The translations under genes and the position numbers were made by a program. The notes beneath the pieces were generated by a model, which was not told the origin of the DNA, searched no databases, and saw nothing but the letters and a program-made list of their open reading frames with translations. From Clostridiales bacterium 1_7_47FAA (GTDB lineage: Bacteria > Bacillota > Clostridia > Lachnospirales > Lachnospiraceae), in NCBI GenBank assembly GCA_000155435.1, contig DS990260.1, positions 1,855,831 to 1,919,830 on the forward strand: a DNA stretch of 64,000 nucleotides, in the 5' to 3' direction. Shown here one piece after another: positions 17,842 to 26,436 of this stretch; the stretch's first letter is position 1, and the number at the start of each line of letters is the position of its first letter.

Positions 17842-17855
17842 TGGAACCCGTTCCA
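17842..17855. promoter_or_regulatory. LacI-type operator, proximal copy
   Basis: TGGAACCCGTTCCA, with arms TGGAAC/GTTCCA around a 2-base centre. Identical to the copy at 17896-17909. Lies 50 bases upstream of the binding-protein start and downstream of its promoter, so a bound LacI protein would block transcription. Confidence 0.75.
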
Positions 17856-17895
17856 CATTTATAAAAAATTATGTGCCTTATTTGTTTTCCGGAAA

Positions 17896-17909
17896 TGGAA
17901 CCCGTTCCA
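17896..17909. promoter_or_regulatory. LacI-type operator, distal copy
   Basis: Identical 14-base site, centre-to-centre 54 bases from the first (about five helical turns). Such phasing would allow a dimer-of-dimers to loop the DNA or two dimers to bind on one face. The neighbouring LacI-family gene is the obvious ligand. Confidence 0.75.
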
Positions 17910-17950
17910 TGTTTGTGAAAAAAAATAAGGCAACTGCTTTCTATAAACAC

Positions 17951-17978
17951 ATTATACGCCCTGTTTTGCATAAGTCAA
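17951..17978 (-). promoter_or_regulatory. Promoter of the fructan uptake operon
   Basis: On the minus strand TTGACT (17973-17978) and TATAAT (17951-17956) with a 16-base spacer. Transcription would begin near 17944, upstream of both operators and about 150 bases before the binding-protein start. Confidence 0.7.
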
Positions 17979-18054
17979 TACTATTTTTCACTTCAGGCTT
18001 CACTTTGTTTATAATACAAGAAAATATCCAGGCCGTTTTGTGCACTTTTAACAT

Positions 18055-19038
18055 TCATACTATAGTTGACCCTCCTTTGCGCAACTCCACTTCGAGGCTT
18101 ACCTGCTTATTTTTATAAACTTTTCCATTTACCAGGTTACAGACAAGCCGCACAGACTCTTTTGCAAGTTCTTCAATCGGCTGGACGATTGCCGTAAGGG
18201 ACGGCTCCACCATCTCCGTTATGAAAGTGCCGTCATATGCCACGAACTTCACATCCTCCGGGACCCTGCGGTGTCTTCTTATGGTTTCATTCATGCATTC
18301 GATGACCGGTCTGTCCACGCCAAATACACCGTCAAATTCGATTCCCTTTGCGAATACGTCTTTCACGGCTTTCTTGTAATATTCTGAATCCAGACGGTTC
18401 CTGCCCAGTTCATAATCATACGTATATATCCCATTCTCCTTCATGATACGGGCAAATTCAAAATGCCTGTCATGATATGGTGATTCCACCGTTACCTTGC
18501 CGCGGAAATGAAGCACCTTCCTGCATCCGTTATCAATCAGTGTCTTCGCCGCAAGCCTTCCGCCCTCTTTGTGGTTCACTGCGATAACAGGGATATCCTC
18601 GCCCAGATACCTGTCCAATGCAACAATCGGTTTATGGATTTTCCTGTACTCTTCCACTGCCAGTGAATGGGCTCCTGTAATGACACCATCCACGATATGC
18701 CGGTTCAGCATATCCAGATATTCCAACTCCGCATTAAATTCCTTTTCCGTGGTGCAGAGCATCATCTTAAAGCCGGCCTTATATAGTTCAGACTCCACAT
18801 GGTCAACGAATTCCGCAAAGAACGGATTGGATGCATTTGGCACAAGGACCGCTATGATTCCCGTCCTCTTATGATACAGATTCCTTGCAAGCTCGTTCGG
18901 CGTATAATCCAATGTCTTCATGGCTGCTTCAATCCTGCTGCGCGTCTCATCCGACACATATCCGCTGTCATTCAACATTCTGGATACCGTTCCAAGACCT
19001 ACATTTGCCAGCTTGGCAACATCCCTCATACTTGCCAT
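18055..19038 (-). CDS. LacI-family transcriptional repressor of the fructan operon
   Basis: 327 aa. Seen: N-terminal helix-turn-helix and hinge (MRDVAKLANVGLGTVSRMLN, then DYTPNELARNL) followed by a periplasmic-binding-protein-like effector domain starting at GIIAVLVPNASNPFF. Immediately upstream of and codirectional with the uptake operon, whose leader holds two TGGAACCCGTTCCA operators. Most likely represses it until a fructose-type sugar binds. Start follows AGGAGGTGAATAT. Confidence 0.93.
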   Translation of the reverse strand: MASMRDVAKLANVGLGTVSRMLNDSGYVSDETRSRIEAAMKTLDYTPNELARNLYHKRTGIIAVLVPNASNPFFAEFVDHVESELYKAGFKMMLCTTEKEFNAELEYLDMLNRHIVDGVITGAHSLAVEEYRKIHKPIVALDRYLGEDIPVIAVNHKEGGRLAAKTLIDNGCRKVLHFRGKVTVESPYHDRHFEFARIMKENGIYTYDYELGRNRLDSEYYKKAVKDVFAKGIEFDGVFGVDRPVIECMNETIRRHRRVPEDVKFVAYDGTFITEMVEPSLTAIVQPIEELAKESVRLVCNLVNGKVYKNKQVSLEVELRKGGSTIV

Positions 19039-19262
19039 ATATTCACCTCCTCTGTCTCTTACTTACATTTTAATTGCTTTTGATTAAAAGTCAATTAAAT
19101 CTTCCAGGGCCTCAAAATATAATCCGTCTACAAATCCACGGCGGACCTGGCAAACCGCACGGTCCTGCCCTCGCCTGGTCAGGATCAGGCATGTGGCGGT
19201 TCCTAGGATTCTTTTATCTTTTCCTCCAAAATCCTAATTTCTTAACAGCCTTCAAATTTGAC

Positions 19263-19290
19263 AAAAACCCCAGGAGGTTTCTCTCCAGGG
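19263..19290 (-). terminator. Probable Rho-independent terminator of the hexuronate operon
   Basis: On the minus strand, CCC-GGAG pairs with CTCC-GGG around a short loop with a small internal bulge, followed by five T. It lies 15 bases past the RraA-family stop. The rest of the 267-base gap to the LacI start shows no gene. Confidence 0.5.
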
Positions 19291-19305
19291 CCTTGAGTTT
19301 CAAAT

Positions 19306-19968
19306 TTATAATATCCCAAAATGTGCAAATGCTTCCGTGGCCGACATTCCTTCCTCAATCGCCTTACGGACCCTCTTTTCACCAGCAGATTTTTCCAGTG
19401 CTTTTTCAATCACTTCCTCATGTACCTGCCTGGGGATTACAAGAACGCCATCTATATCCCCAAATATAATATCCCCGTCCATAACCGTCACCTGTCCGAT
19501 TTCAATCGGGCATCTGAACTCCAACACATATGTACGGATACTGGAGTCCTGCGCCCAGCATCCTTGACTAAAGACAGGAAAATCCTGCGCAAGGACCTGT
19601 GGTGTATCCCTATGGCAGCCATCCAGTACTGCCCCGGACGCTCCCCTCATTTTTGCTGCTGCTGTCAAAAGTTCTCCCCATAAAGCGCTGTTATGCGCGC
19701 CGGTGGCAATATATATCTCATTCTTTTCCAGCTGGTCCAGGGCTTCCGTCAGCAGGCCAAATGGTTTTTTCTGCGGGCTGAACACATCGCATTCCAAAAC
19801 CGTACACGCCTTCCCCGCCAGTTTCATATGCTCCTTCAGCGGCCGTATATACTGCGGCAGGAACTGATGTGTATATCCCATCACGTCCAGGATGTCCCCC
19901 ACTACCGGGGTATACAGTTTTTCCTTCATGAGGCTGAACATATCTTCCTCGTTATTCCAGCTTTTCAT
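19306..19968 (-). CDS. RraA / demethylmenaquinone-methyltransferase-fold aldolase-like protein
   Basis: 220 aa. RraA-fold proteins include 4-hydroxy-4-methyl-2-oxoglutarate aldolases and oxaloacetate decarboxylases, and RNase E regulators. Seen: VVGDILDVMGY near 18-28, the substrate loop GELLTAAAKMRGASGAVLDGC, and DGDIIFGDIDGVLVIP. Bacterial firmicutes lack the RNase E partner in this form, so an aldolase-type role on a 2-oxo acid is more likely. Last gene of the hexuronate operon, 28 bases after uxaC. Confidence 0.85.
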   Translation of the reverse strand: MKSWNNEEDMFSLMKEKLYTPVVGDILDVMGYTHQFLPQYIRPLKEHMKLAGKACTVLECDVFSPQKKPFGLLTEALDQLEKNEIYIATGAHNSALWGELLTAAAKMRGASGAVLDGCHRDTPQVLAQDFPVFSQGCWAQDSSIRTYVLEFRCPIEIGQVTVMDGDIIFGDIDGVLVIPRQVHEEVIEKALEKSAGEKRVRKAIEEGMSATEAFAHFGIL

Positions 19969-19996
19969 CTGATATCCTCCGTTTTAAACCATGTAT

Positions 19997-21394
19997 TCAT
20001 ACATCAAAATATGCTTTCGCATTGTAAAAGCTGATATCTGAAATCATTTTTTTCAGTATGTCCTCATCCTCCGGAAATTCTCCCATTTCCACCCAATTTC
20101 CAACTAAATTGCACAAAATACGGCGGAAATATTCATGACGCGGATAGGACAGGAAGCTTCTGCTGTCTGTCAGCATTCCGATAAACCTGCCCAACAGCCC
20201 TTCGTTGGCAAGATTCTTCATCTGCTCTTCCATCCCGTCACGATGATCCTGGAACCACCAGGCTGTTCCCATCTGAATCTTGGATGGAACACTGCTATCC
20301 TGGAAATTACCGGCCATGGTTGCCAGAACCATATTGTCCCGGTTATTGATGGAAAACAGGATGGTTTTCGGAAGCTGCCGTGTTTTTTCCAATTCATCCA
20401 TATAGGCGGCCAGGGGAACCGCCAAGGGATGATCCCCGATTGAGTCAAATCCCGTGGCTTCCCCTACACAGGCTACCATCCTGGTATTGCGTGAACGGAC
20501 CGGCCCCATATGAAGTTCCATTGCCCATTTCCTCCGGCTGTATTCCCGGCCCAGCCAGACCATCAGTGCTGACTTATAGGCATCCACTTCCTCCTGCCCC
20601 AGGTCTTCTCCTTCAATTGCCCTCCTAAAAATCTCCTCTGCCGCAGCTTCAGGAACCGGCGCCCACATAAACCGTTCAAACCCATGGTCTGCCGCCACAC
20701 ATCCACTTGCACCGAATGCATCCATCCTGATTTCTAACGCATTTTTCAAATCTTGAAAGCTGCGTATCTCCACGCCGGACACGCTGCCAAGCTTTCTCAT
20801 ATAATCACGCCACGGTTTCTTTTCTATCTCCAGCGCACTGTCAGGCCTCATGGCAGGAAGTACTTTTACAGGAAAGCCCTCCTCTGCCAGCTTCCTATGA
20901 TACTCCAGCGAATCGGCCGGGTCCTCTGTGGTACACATACCATAAACATTGGATGACATAATCAATCTTCTGGGTGTAAAACCGCCTGACTGTATGGCTG
21001 CATTGGCCTCTTCCCATATTTCCCGGCAGGTTGACGGTCCTAATACCTTATCAATATGAAAATACCGCTGCAATTCCAGATGGCTCCAATGATACAGGGG
21101 ATTCCCCGCTGCATATGGCAGCGTTTCTGCATAGGCCTCAAACTTCTCATAATCACTGGCGCTTCCTGTAATCCGTTCTTCGCTGATTCCATTGGCCCTC
21201 ATGGCCCTCCACTTATAATGGTCACCCCCCAGCCATAACTGGGCAATATTATCCGCTGGCCTGTTCTCATAGATTTCCCTTGCGCTCAGATGGCAGTGAT
21301 AGTCGAATATGGGCAGGGTTTGCGCATATCGGTGATACAGTCTCTTAGCCGTATCATTATAAAGCATAAAATCTTCATCCATGAATCTCCTCAT
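19997..21394 (-). CDS. uxaC: Glucuronate (uronate) isomerase
   Basis: 465 aa, full length. Converts D-glucuronate to D-fructuronate and D-galacturonate to D-tagaturonate. Seen: FMDEDFMLYNDTAKRLYH at the N terminus, metal-site block DYHCHLS, and FSINNRDN and SRSFLSYPRHEYFRRILCN later, all typical of UxaC. The start at 21394 (MRRFMDEDF) follows AGGAGG and matches family starts; an ATG at 21409 adds five residues. It sits between the TRAP transporter and rraA-like genes. Confidence 0.95.
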   Translation of the reverse strand: MRRFMDEDFMLYNDTAKRLYHRYAQTLPIFDYHCHLSAREIYENRPADNIAQLWLGGDHYKWRAMRANGISEERITGSASDYEKFEAYAETLPYAAGNPLYHWSHLELQRYFHIDKVLGPSTCREIWEEANAAIQSGGFTPRRLIMSSNVYGMCTTEDPADSLEYHRKLAEEGFPVKVLPAMRPDSALEIEKKPWRDYMRKLGSVSGVEIRSFQDLKNALEIRMDAFGASGCVAADHGFERFMWAPVPEAAAEEIFRRAIEGEDLGQEEVDAYKSALMVWLGREYSRRKWAMELHMGPVRSRNTRMVACVGEATGFDSIGDHPLAVPLAAYMDELEKTRQLPKTILFSINNRDNMVLATMAGNFQDSSVPSKIQMGTAWWFQDHRDGMEEQMKNLANEGLLGRFIGMLTDSRSFLSYPRHEYFRRILCNLVGNWVEMGEFPEDEDILKKMISDISFYNAKAYFDV

Positions 21395-21412
21395 ACCACT
21401 CCTCCTCATTCA

Positions 21413-22702
21413 TCAGACGCCATATACAAGATTGGGCAGGAACAGCACAATCTGCGGGAAGAATACCAGGACAATCATCTCAAGCATGATTGCCAGAAAG
21501 AAGGGCAGGGCTTCTTTTGTATATTCCTCTATGGGACAGTCCAGTATCCCGCATACCGTATATAAGGCGGATCCCACGGGCGGAGTCATCACCCCCATGG
21601 TAACGATGGTGGCCATCAGTACTCCAAAGTGTACCGGATCAACTCCCAGTTTTGTTACCATTGGAAGGAAAATAGGCGTCAAAAGCAGAAAATTCACGTT
21701 ACTGTCCAGGAACATCCCGGCAACAAACAGGAAAATCAGGATTACGATAACAAGAATCTGTGGATTCTCTGTAATTCCAAAAATAACTGACGCCAGCTTC
21801 TGCGGCAGGTTTACATACGTAACCGCATAGCTGAAAGGACCTGACAGTGTGATAATCAGCATTACCGCCGCAGTATCCATAAGGGAGGTCCTCAGCGCCC
21901 CTATAAATCCCTTAACCGTAAACTCGTGATATACAAATGCCCCAACCAGGATTGCATAGATAACAGCAAATGCTCCTGCCTCAGAAGGCGTACAGACCCC
22001 AAAGCGGATTCCTACAATCAGGATGACAGGAAACATCAGCGCCCAGATGGATTCCCGCAGTCCATGCCATACCTCCCCCCATGTAATCCTCGGTATCTCT
22101 GGACCTGGCTTCTCAAATCCCTTTTTGGTGGATGTAATCTTTACTGTCAGCATTAATACAAACATCATGATGACGCCTGGTACTATTCCTGCACAAAACA
22201 GCCGTCCGATTGAAACCTCGCCGATAAAACCATATAGGATCAATCCCAGGCTGGGAGGTATGGTCGCTGTTATCAGGCCAGTCAGACAGTTAACTGCTGT
22301 AATATATCCTTTGCTATATCCACGTTTCATCATTTCCGGGCCCAGAATCCTTGTCTCCATCGCGGCATCTGCCGTGGCAGACCCCGAGACCCCTCCCATC
22401 ATTGTGCTCATGACAACCGACACCTGTGCCATACCGCCATACATGCGCCGTGTAAGAAGGGAAGCAAACTTAAGGATACGCTTGGTGATTCCTGACTCGT
22501 TCATCAAATTCCCGGCAAAAATAAAAAACGGGACTGCCAGGAAGGAATAGGACTGGGTCTGGGCTACAATCCTCTGAACCGTTATGGAAAATGGAATGTC
22601 CGGTGTCACGGCAAAAAATGCCAGTCCCGATATTCCTATTACAAAAGCAACGGGCATTCCTATTACAAGCAGAAACAAAAATGATACTAATAGCACTGAC
22701 AT
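21413..22702 (-). CDS. TRAP transporter large permease (DctM)
   Basis: 429 aa, about 12 spans. Seen: GMPVAFVIGISGLAFF at the N terminus, GGVSGSATADAAM near 108-120, and the C-terminal TPPVGSALYTVCGI, all typical of DctM. Sodium-driven uptake subunit. Overlaps dctQ by one base (TAATG). Given uxaC and mannonate dehydratase in the same operon, the cargo is probably a hexuronate. Confidence 0.94.
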   Translation of the reverse strand: MSVLLVSFLFLLVIGMPVAFVIGISGLAFFAVTPDIPFSITVQRIVAQTQSYSFLAVPFFIFAGNLMNESGITKRILKFASLLTRRMYGGMAQVSVVMSTMMGGVSGSATADAAMETRILGPEMMKRGYSKGYITAVNCLTGLITATIPPSLGLILYGFIGEVSIGRLFCAGIVPGVIMMFVLMLTVKITSTKKGFEKPGPEIPRITWGEVWHGLRESIWALMFPVILIVGIRFGVCTPSEAGAFAVIYAILVGAFVYHEFTVKGFIGALRTSLMDTAAVMLIITLSGPFSYAVTYVNLPQKLASVIFGITENPQILVIVILIFLFVAGMFLDSNVNFLLLTPIFLPMVTKLGVDPVHFGVLMATIVTMGVMTPPVGSALYTVCGILDCPIEEYTKEALPFFLAIMLEMIVLVFFPQIVLFLPNLVYGV

Positions 22703-23202
22703 TATGCATTTCCCCCTTCCATGCCTGCTGCTCCCCTGCCGGTCAGGCGCTTCACGGTTTCCCTGATTTTAAGGATGGCTGTCACTGTCATGAATACAGA
22801 AGAAACCGGAAGGCTCAGTGTAACATAGGAATAACTGATTGGAAGCGTCTGAAATGCGCGCTTCCAGCTATCTGCACTAAGTCTGAACCCAAAAATAATA
22901 AAAATGATAAATGCAATCAGGATAAGGACCTGAATCACAAGCGTCAGACCATCCTGAACCCTATGGGGCATCTTTCTTGTGAGCAGGTCCAGGCCCACCA
23001 GTTTTCCCCGCCTGAACGCCACATCGGCTCCCAGGAATGCGGTCCAGGCCAAAAGCAGCTGCGACACATCAATGCTCCAGGCCAACGGATGCTGGATCAG
23101 CCTGGCAATGGCTGACAGAAATACCAGCAGCACCATGCTAAAGAAAAATACACAGCTTATGATTTCCTCCAGTTTACAAAAACCCCGGTATAATTTTTTC
23201 AT
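22702..23202 (-). CDS. TRAP transporter small permease (DctQ)
   Basis: 166 aa with four spans. Seen: ISCVFFFSMVLLVFLSAIAR, then SQLLLAWTAFLGADVAFRRG, the usual DctQ pattern. The ATG at 23202 follows GGAGGG; the longer frame to 23232 has no ribosome site. Couples with DctM. Confidence 0.92.
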   Translation of the reverse strand: MKKLYRGFCKLEEIISCVFFFSMVLLVFLSAIARLIQHPLAWSIDVSQLLLAWTAFLGADVAFRRGKLVGLDLLTRKMPHRVQDGLTLVIQVLILIAFIIFIIFGFRLSADSWKRAFQTLPISYSYVTLSLPVSSVFMTVTAILKIRETVKRLTGRGAAGMEGGNA

Positions 23203-23234
23203 CTGTATCCCTCCATAATTAAGCAGAAACAAAA

Positions 23235-23300
23235 GGCGGAGCCTGAAAAATCCATGCTTTCCACATTTTCCAGGGCTCCGCCCGCCGGTATGTTACCGGC
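23235..23300 (-). promoter_or_regulatory. Double hairpin between TRAP binding-protein and permease genes
   Basis: First stem GGCGGAGCC (23235-23243) with GGCTCCGCC (23274-23282); second, GCCGGTA-TGT-TACCGGC (23284-23300), perfect. Both lie just after the DctP stop on the minus strand. No T run follows. Likely a partial terminator or 3' protective structure that raises DctP over DctQM. Confidence 0.6.
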
Positions 23301-23311
23301 CTTACCGGTTC

Positions 23312-24388
23312 CTACTTCATCTCAGCCATCAGCTGCTCCCTTACTTCCTTATATCCAAGCTTATCATATACAGGGGCGGTTGCCGCCTTAAATGCCTCGA
23401 CATCTACATCATCATTAATGGTAACGCCATATTTTTCAACCATTTCCTTCTCATACTGCTCTGATAGGTCGGCGCATTTTGTCTGATATTCAGTACCCAC
23501 CTCCTTAAAGGTATCGGTAAACAGTTCCCTATATTCATCTGACAGGGAATCCCTGAACTTTGTCCCGGTGACAGCAGAACCAATGAGCTGGAAATGCTCT
23601 GTTTTATTAATATAGCTGCATACTTCCCACAGGCGTGTGGCATAGAAGGATGGGGTCTGAACCTCCGCACCATCCAATGCCTTCTGCTGAATGGAAGTGT
23701 ACACTTCGCTCCAGCTCATAGGCGTTGCAACTGCTCCCATGGCATCCACGGAAGACGTACACAATTCATTTCCAATGGTCCGGATACGCTGCCCTGACAG
23801 ATCCTCCGGTTTTTTCACTTCTTTGTTCAGGCAGAAGTTTCTGGTACCTGAAAACCAGTTGGATGTAACCAGCCAGATTCCCTGATCTGAGAATTCCTGT
23901 TCCCACTTAGCATATAAATCCGTTTCCATGATTTTATCCAGCTGGGTATAATCATCTAAAAGATACGGCATCTGAAGCATACCGTAATCTTTTACAAAGG
24001 ATGCGAGACGGCTGGGATCGGATATGGTAAGGATAGCAGCTCCCTGCATCGCCTGTTCTGTTAAATCATCCGTATCCCCTAAGGCTGAACTTCCGTAAAC
24101 TTCAGCCGTGAACCCACCTCCTGAAGCCTTTGACAACCGGTCTGCTACCTCATGAAGCGATTTGGTCTGGATATCCTCTTCCCCCTGGGTATTCCCAAAC
24201 TTAATGGATACTTTTTCAACCGCTTCAGGCGCTTCTGTTTTTGTATCGTCTCCTTTTTTGTCACCTGCATCTGCCGCCTCTGTCCTGGCCTCCCCTGCTG
24301 CAGGCGCGCCTGTTCCCTTTGAACCGCATCCGGATAACATGGATACTGTCATTGCCGCCATAAGAACCATCACCATTCTCTTTTTCAC
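23312..24388 (-). CDS. TRAP transporter substrate-binding lipoprotein (DctP)
   Basis: 358 aa from a GTG start preceded by GGAGG. Seen: signal peptide with lipobox LSGC, an Asp/Glu/Ala-rich linker, then the DctP fold (SIKFGNTQGEEDIQTKSLHE) and PEDLSGQRIRT, the conserved region around the carboxylate-binding Arg. An upstream in-frame start at 24424 has no ribosome site. Delivers an organic acid, presumably a uronate, to DctQM. Confidence 0.92.
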   Translation of the reverse strand: MKKRMVMVLMAAMTVSMLSGCGSKGTGAPAAGEARTEAADAGDKKGDDTKTEAPEAVEKVSIKFGNTQGEEDIQTKSLHEVADRLSKASGGGFTAEVYGSSALGDTDDLTEQAMQGAAILTISDPSRLASFVKDYGMLQMPYLLDDYTQLDKIMETDLYAKWEQEFSDQGIWLVTSNWFSGTRNFCLNKEVKKPEDLSGQRIRTIGNELCTSSVDAMGAVATPMSWSEVYTSIQQKALDGAEVQTPSFYATRLWEVCSYINKTEHFQLIGSAVTGTKFRDSLSDEYRELFTDTFKEVGTEYQTKCADLSEQYEKEMVEKYGVTINDDVDVEAFKAATAPVYDKLGYKEVREQLMAEMK

Positions 24389-24440
24389 TTTTTTTCCTCC
24401 TTGTTTGTTATGATAAATTTGCATCGTTTTCTAAATAAAA

Positions 24441-25211
24441 TCAGAAACCGATTGAACATCCCCCGTCAACCATCAGCGCTGTTCCTGTCACAAATCTGGA
24501 AGCCGCTCCTGAAAGATAAACTGCCGCCCATCCAACATCCTTTGGCAATCCATAGCATTCCATGGGCGTATGGCCCAGAATCTTTTTCTGGCGCTCCGGG
24601 TCTTTGTCTGTTGCCTGATGGAACATAGGCGTATCAATAAAGCCCGGTACAATTGCATTGACCCTTATGCCGTCTTTTGCAACTTCTCCTGATATGGTTT
24701 TTACCAGCCCCAGGACAGCTGCCTTCGCTGCGGAATAGGCAGTTACATTCGTCATTCCCATAACCGCGGACATGGACGAGATGAAAATGACACTCCCCTG
24801 CTTATTCGCCCTCATGTATGGAATCGCCGCCTGGGTAAGGGCGTAAGCGCCGAAGAGATGGACATCCAGTACGGACTGCAAATCCTCTCTTGTCACATCC
24901 TCCACAGCCTTTTTGCAATGTACCCCCGCATTGTTAATCAGGATATCAAGCCTTCCATAACGGTTTACGATTTCCTTTATGATTTCCCCTGCCCTGCCAG
25001 TATCCGTCACATCATATTCAATGCCGGCAACGCTGTCACCCAGATGGGCACAGGCATCATCCAATACCTGTCTGCGCCGTCCTGCTATCACCACCTGGGC
25101 GCCCGCTGCCGCAAGACACTCTGCCATGGCCAGTCCCAGACCGCTTCCCCCTCCCGTGATAAGTGCAACATGGCCTTTCAGTCCAAATGCTTCCATCATT
25201 CCGTCATTCAT
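24441..25211 (-). CDS. Short-chain dehydrogenase, probable fructuronate reductase
   Basis: 256 aa Rossmann enzyme. Seen: GGGSGLG cofactor motif near residues 20-26, NNAG, catalytic Ser in FISSMSAVMG, and YSAAK. By operon logic it would reduce D-fructuronate to D-mannonate with NAD(P)H, the step between UxaC and the mannonate dehydratase; no UxuB-type long-chain reductase is present. The start at 25211 overlaps the previous gene by 8 bases. Substrate is inference. Confidence 0.88.
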   Translation of the reverse strand: MNDGMMEAFGLKGHVALITGGGSGLGLAMAECLAAAGAQVVIAGRRRQVLDDACAHLGDSVAGIEYDVTDTGRAGEIIKEIVNRYGRLDILINNAGVHCKKAVEDVTREDLQSVLDVHLFGAYALTQAAIPYMRANKQGSVIFISSMSAVMGMTNVTAYSAAKAAVLGLVKTISGEVAKDGIRVNAIVPGFIDTPMFHQATDKDPERQKKILGHTPMECYGLPKDVGWAAVYLSGAASRFVTGTALMVDGGCSIGF

Positions 25212-26316
25212 GTCTCCCCTCACCTTCTTCCAGTACATGCATCATCAGTCCCCGTTCCATCATCTGCATGGCAGACCTCATATATCCCAGTGCAAATGCC
25301 ATTCCCGCATGCCATGGCGCACCGCATAATATTTCCGGCGTATGGTCCGGCACGATTACGCCATCGAATCCACACTGTTCCAACAGGGCCAGTGCTTTAA
25401 GCATATCAATGTCCCCGTCGTCGACAAATACTTCATTGTATTTAGGGACTTTCCCTTTTACATTCCTAAAATGTATATAGCTGATACGCTTTTGCCCGCC
25501 ATATTGCCTTATGGCATCGTAGATATTTCCATGGGTCATCTCCTGGATACTGCCCATACAGAATTCCAATTTGTTGGATGGGCTGCTGCTGATATCAATT
25601 ACCTTCTGGTATAGCTCAGGCTGATATACCAGCCGGGGCGTCTGTCTCAACCCTTCAAATGGCGGATCATCCGGATGCAGGGCCATCTCCACCCCTGCCT
25701 CTTCAGCTACAGGAAGTATCTCCCTAAGGAAACGTTCCAGCCTGTCCCAAAGTTCTTCGGAAGAAACCGGAGCAATAGCGCTGCCGTCGGATTTGGCATA
25801 GGTCATATTCCAGATTTCGCCTTTTGGAATTGGTGAATCCACCTTAATCCTGGATGCGTCGAAACATGTCCCATACGCCCCGCCGCGGCATGAGCGTTCT
25901 TTCTGGTGCCCCCATACGCCTGCCAGACTGAAATTATATCCAAAGGAATGAATTCCTGCCTTCCCCGCATTGCATATGATTTCCTTAAGATGTTCCATCT
26001 GACGCGCCCTTTCCGGGCCATCCAGCAGGACATCATACCAGTCCGCCGGACTGAAATTCTCAATCCCATAAATAGTCAGGCCGTGCTGCCCCGCTTTTTC
26101 CTGAAGGGCAATCATCGAGTCTTCCTCCCAAATCCCTTCCAGGGCCTTTGCCTCCCCGTAATTCACTTTATCATTTGTTGCCGTGACAATCTGATTTGAA
26201 TAGTAATCAGCCAGATGGACAATCAGATGGGTACAGCCACATTGCCTGGCAAAGGCAAAGTATTCATCTGTCAGCATATGGCGGTATAATCCCAATCCCA
26301 GTTTAATCTCAGCCAT
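25204..26316 (-). CDS. uxuA: Mannonate dehydratase (UxuA family)
   Basis: 370 aa TIM-barrel enzyme that dehydrates D-mannonate to 2-keto-3-deoxygluconate. Seen: YGIENFSPADWYDVLLDGPER, FGYNFSLAGVWG, metal-site MALHPDDPP, FCMGSIQEM and IHFRNVKG, all typical of the family. The ATG at 26316 follows AAAGGGGACGG; an in-frame extension to 26382 has none. First gene of the hexuronate operon and divergent from an AraC regulator. The downstream KDG kinase and aldolase are not in this window. Confidence 0.92.
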   Translation of the reverse strand: MAEIKLGLGLYRHMLTDEYFAFARQCGCTHLIVHLADYYSNQIVTATNDKVNYGEAKALEGIWEEDSMIALQEKAGQHGLTIYGIENFSPADWYDVLLDGPERARQMEHLKEIICNAGKAGIHSFGYNFSLAGVWGHQKERSCRGGAYGTCFDASRIKVDSPIPKGEIWNMTYAKSDGSAIAPVSSEELWDRLERFLREILPVAEEAGVEMALHPDDPPFEGLRQTPRLVYQPELYQKVIDISSSPSNKLEFCMGSIQEMTHGNIYDAIRQYGGQKRISYIHFRNVKGKVPKYNEVFVDDGDIDMLKALALLEQCGFDGVIVPDHTPEILCGAPWHAGMAFALGYMRSAMQMMERGLMMHVLEEGEGRHE

Positions 26317-26391
26317 ATATCCGTCCCCTTTCTCCGTTATGTCCCAAGTATACCGCAAAGCCTTTAAAAATACCTCTTGCATTTTATCAAA

Positions 26392-26419
26392 TTTGTGCTA
26401 TATATTGATATATAACAAA
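26392..26419. promoter_or_regulatory. AT-rich dyad in the uxuA-araC divergent region
   Basis: Outer arms TTTGT and ACAAA frame an AT-rich core, with its centre near 26405, between the divergent uxuA and AraC starts. Position suits a shared operator. The low-complexity core makes this tentative. Confidence 0.3.
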
Positions 26420-26436
26420 AAATAGGAGTATATTTT

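Noticed and set aside
17793-17858. An N-terminal extension of the fructan binding protein
   Set aside because: It would run through the AGGAGG ribosome site and an operator, and would precede a normal lipoprotein signal peptide.
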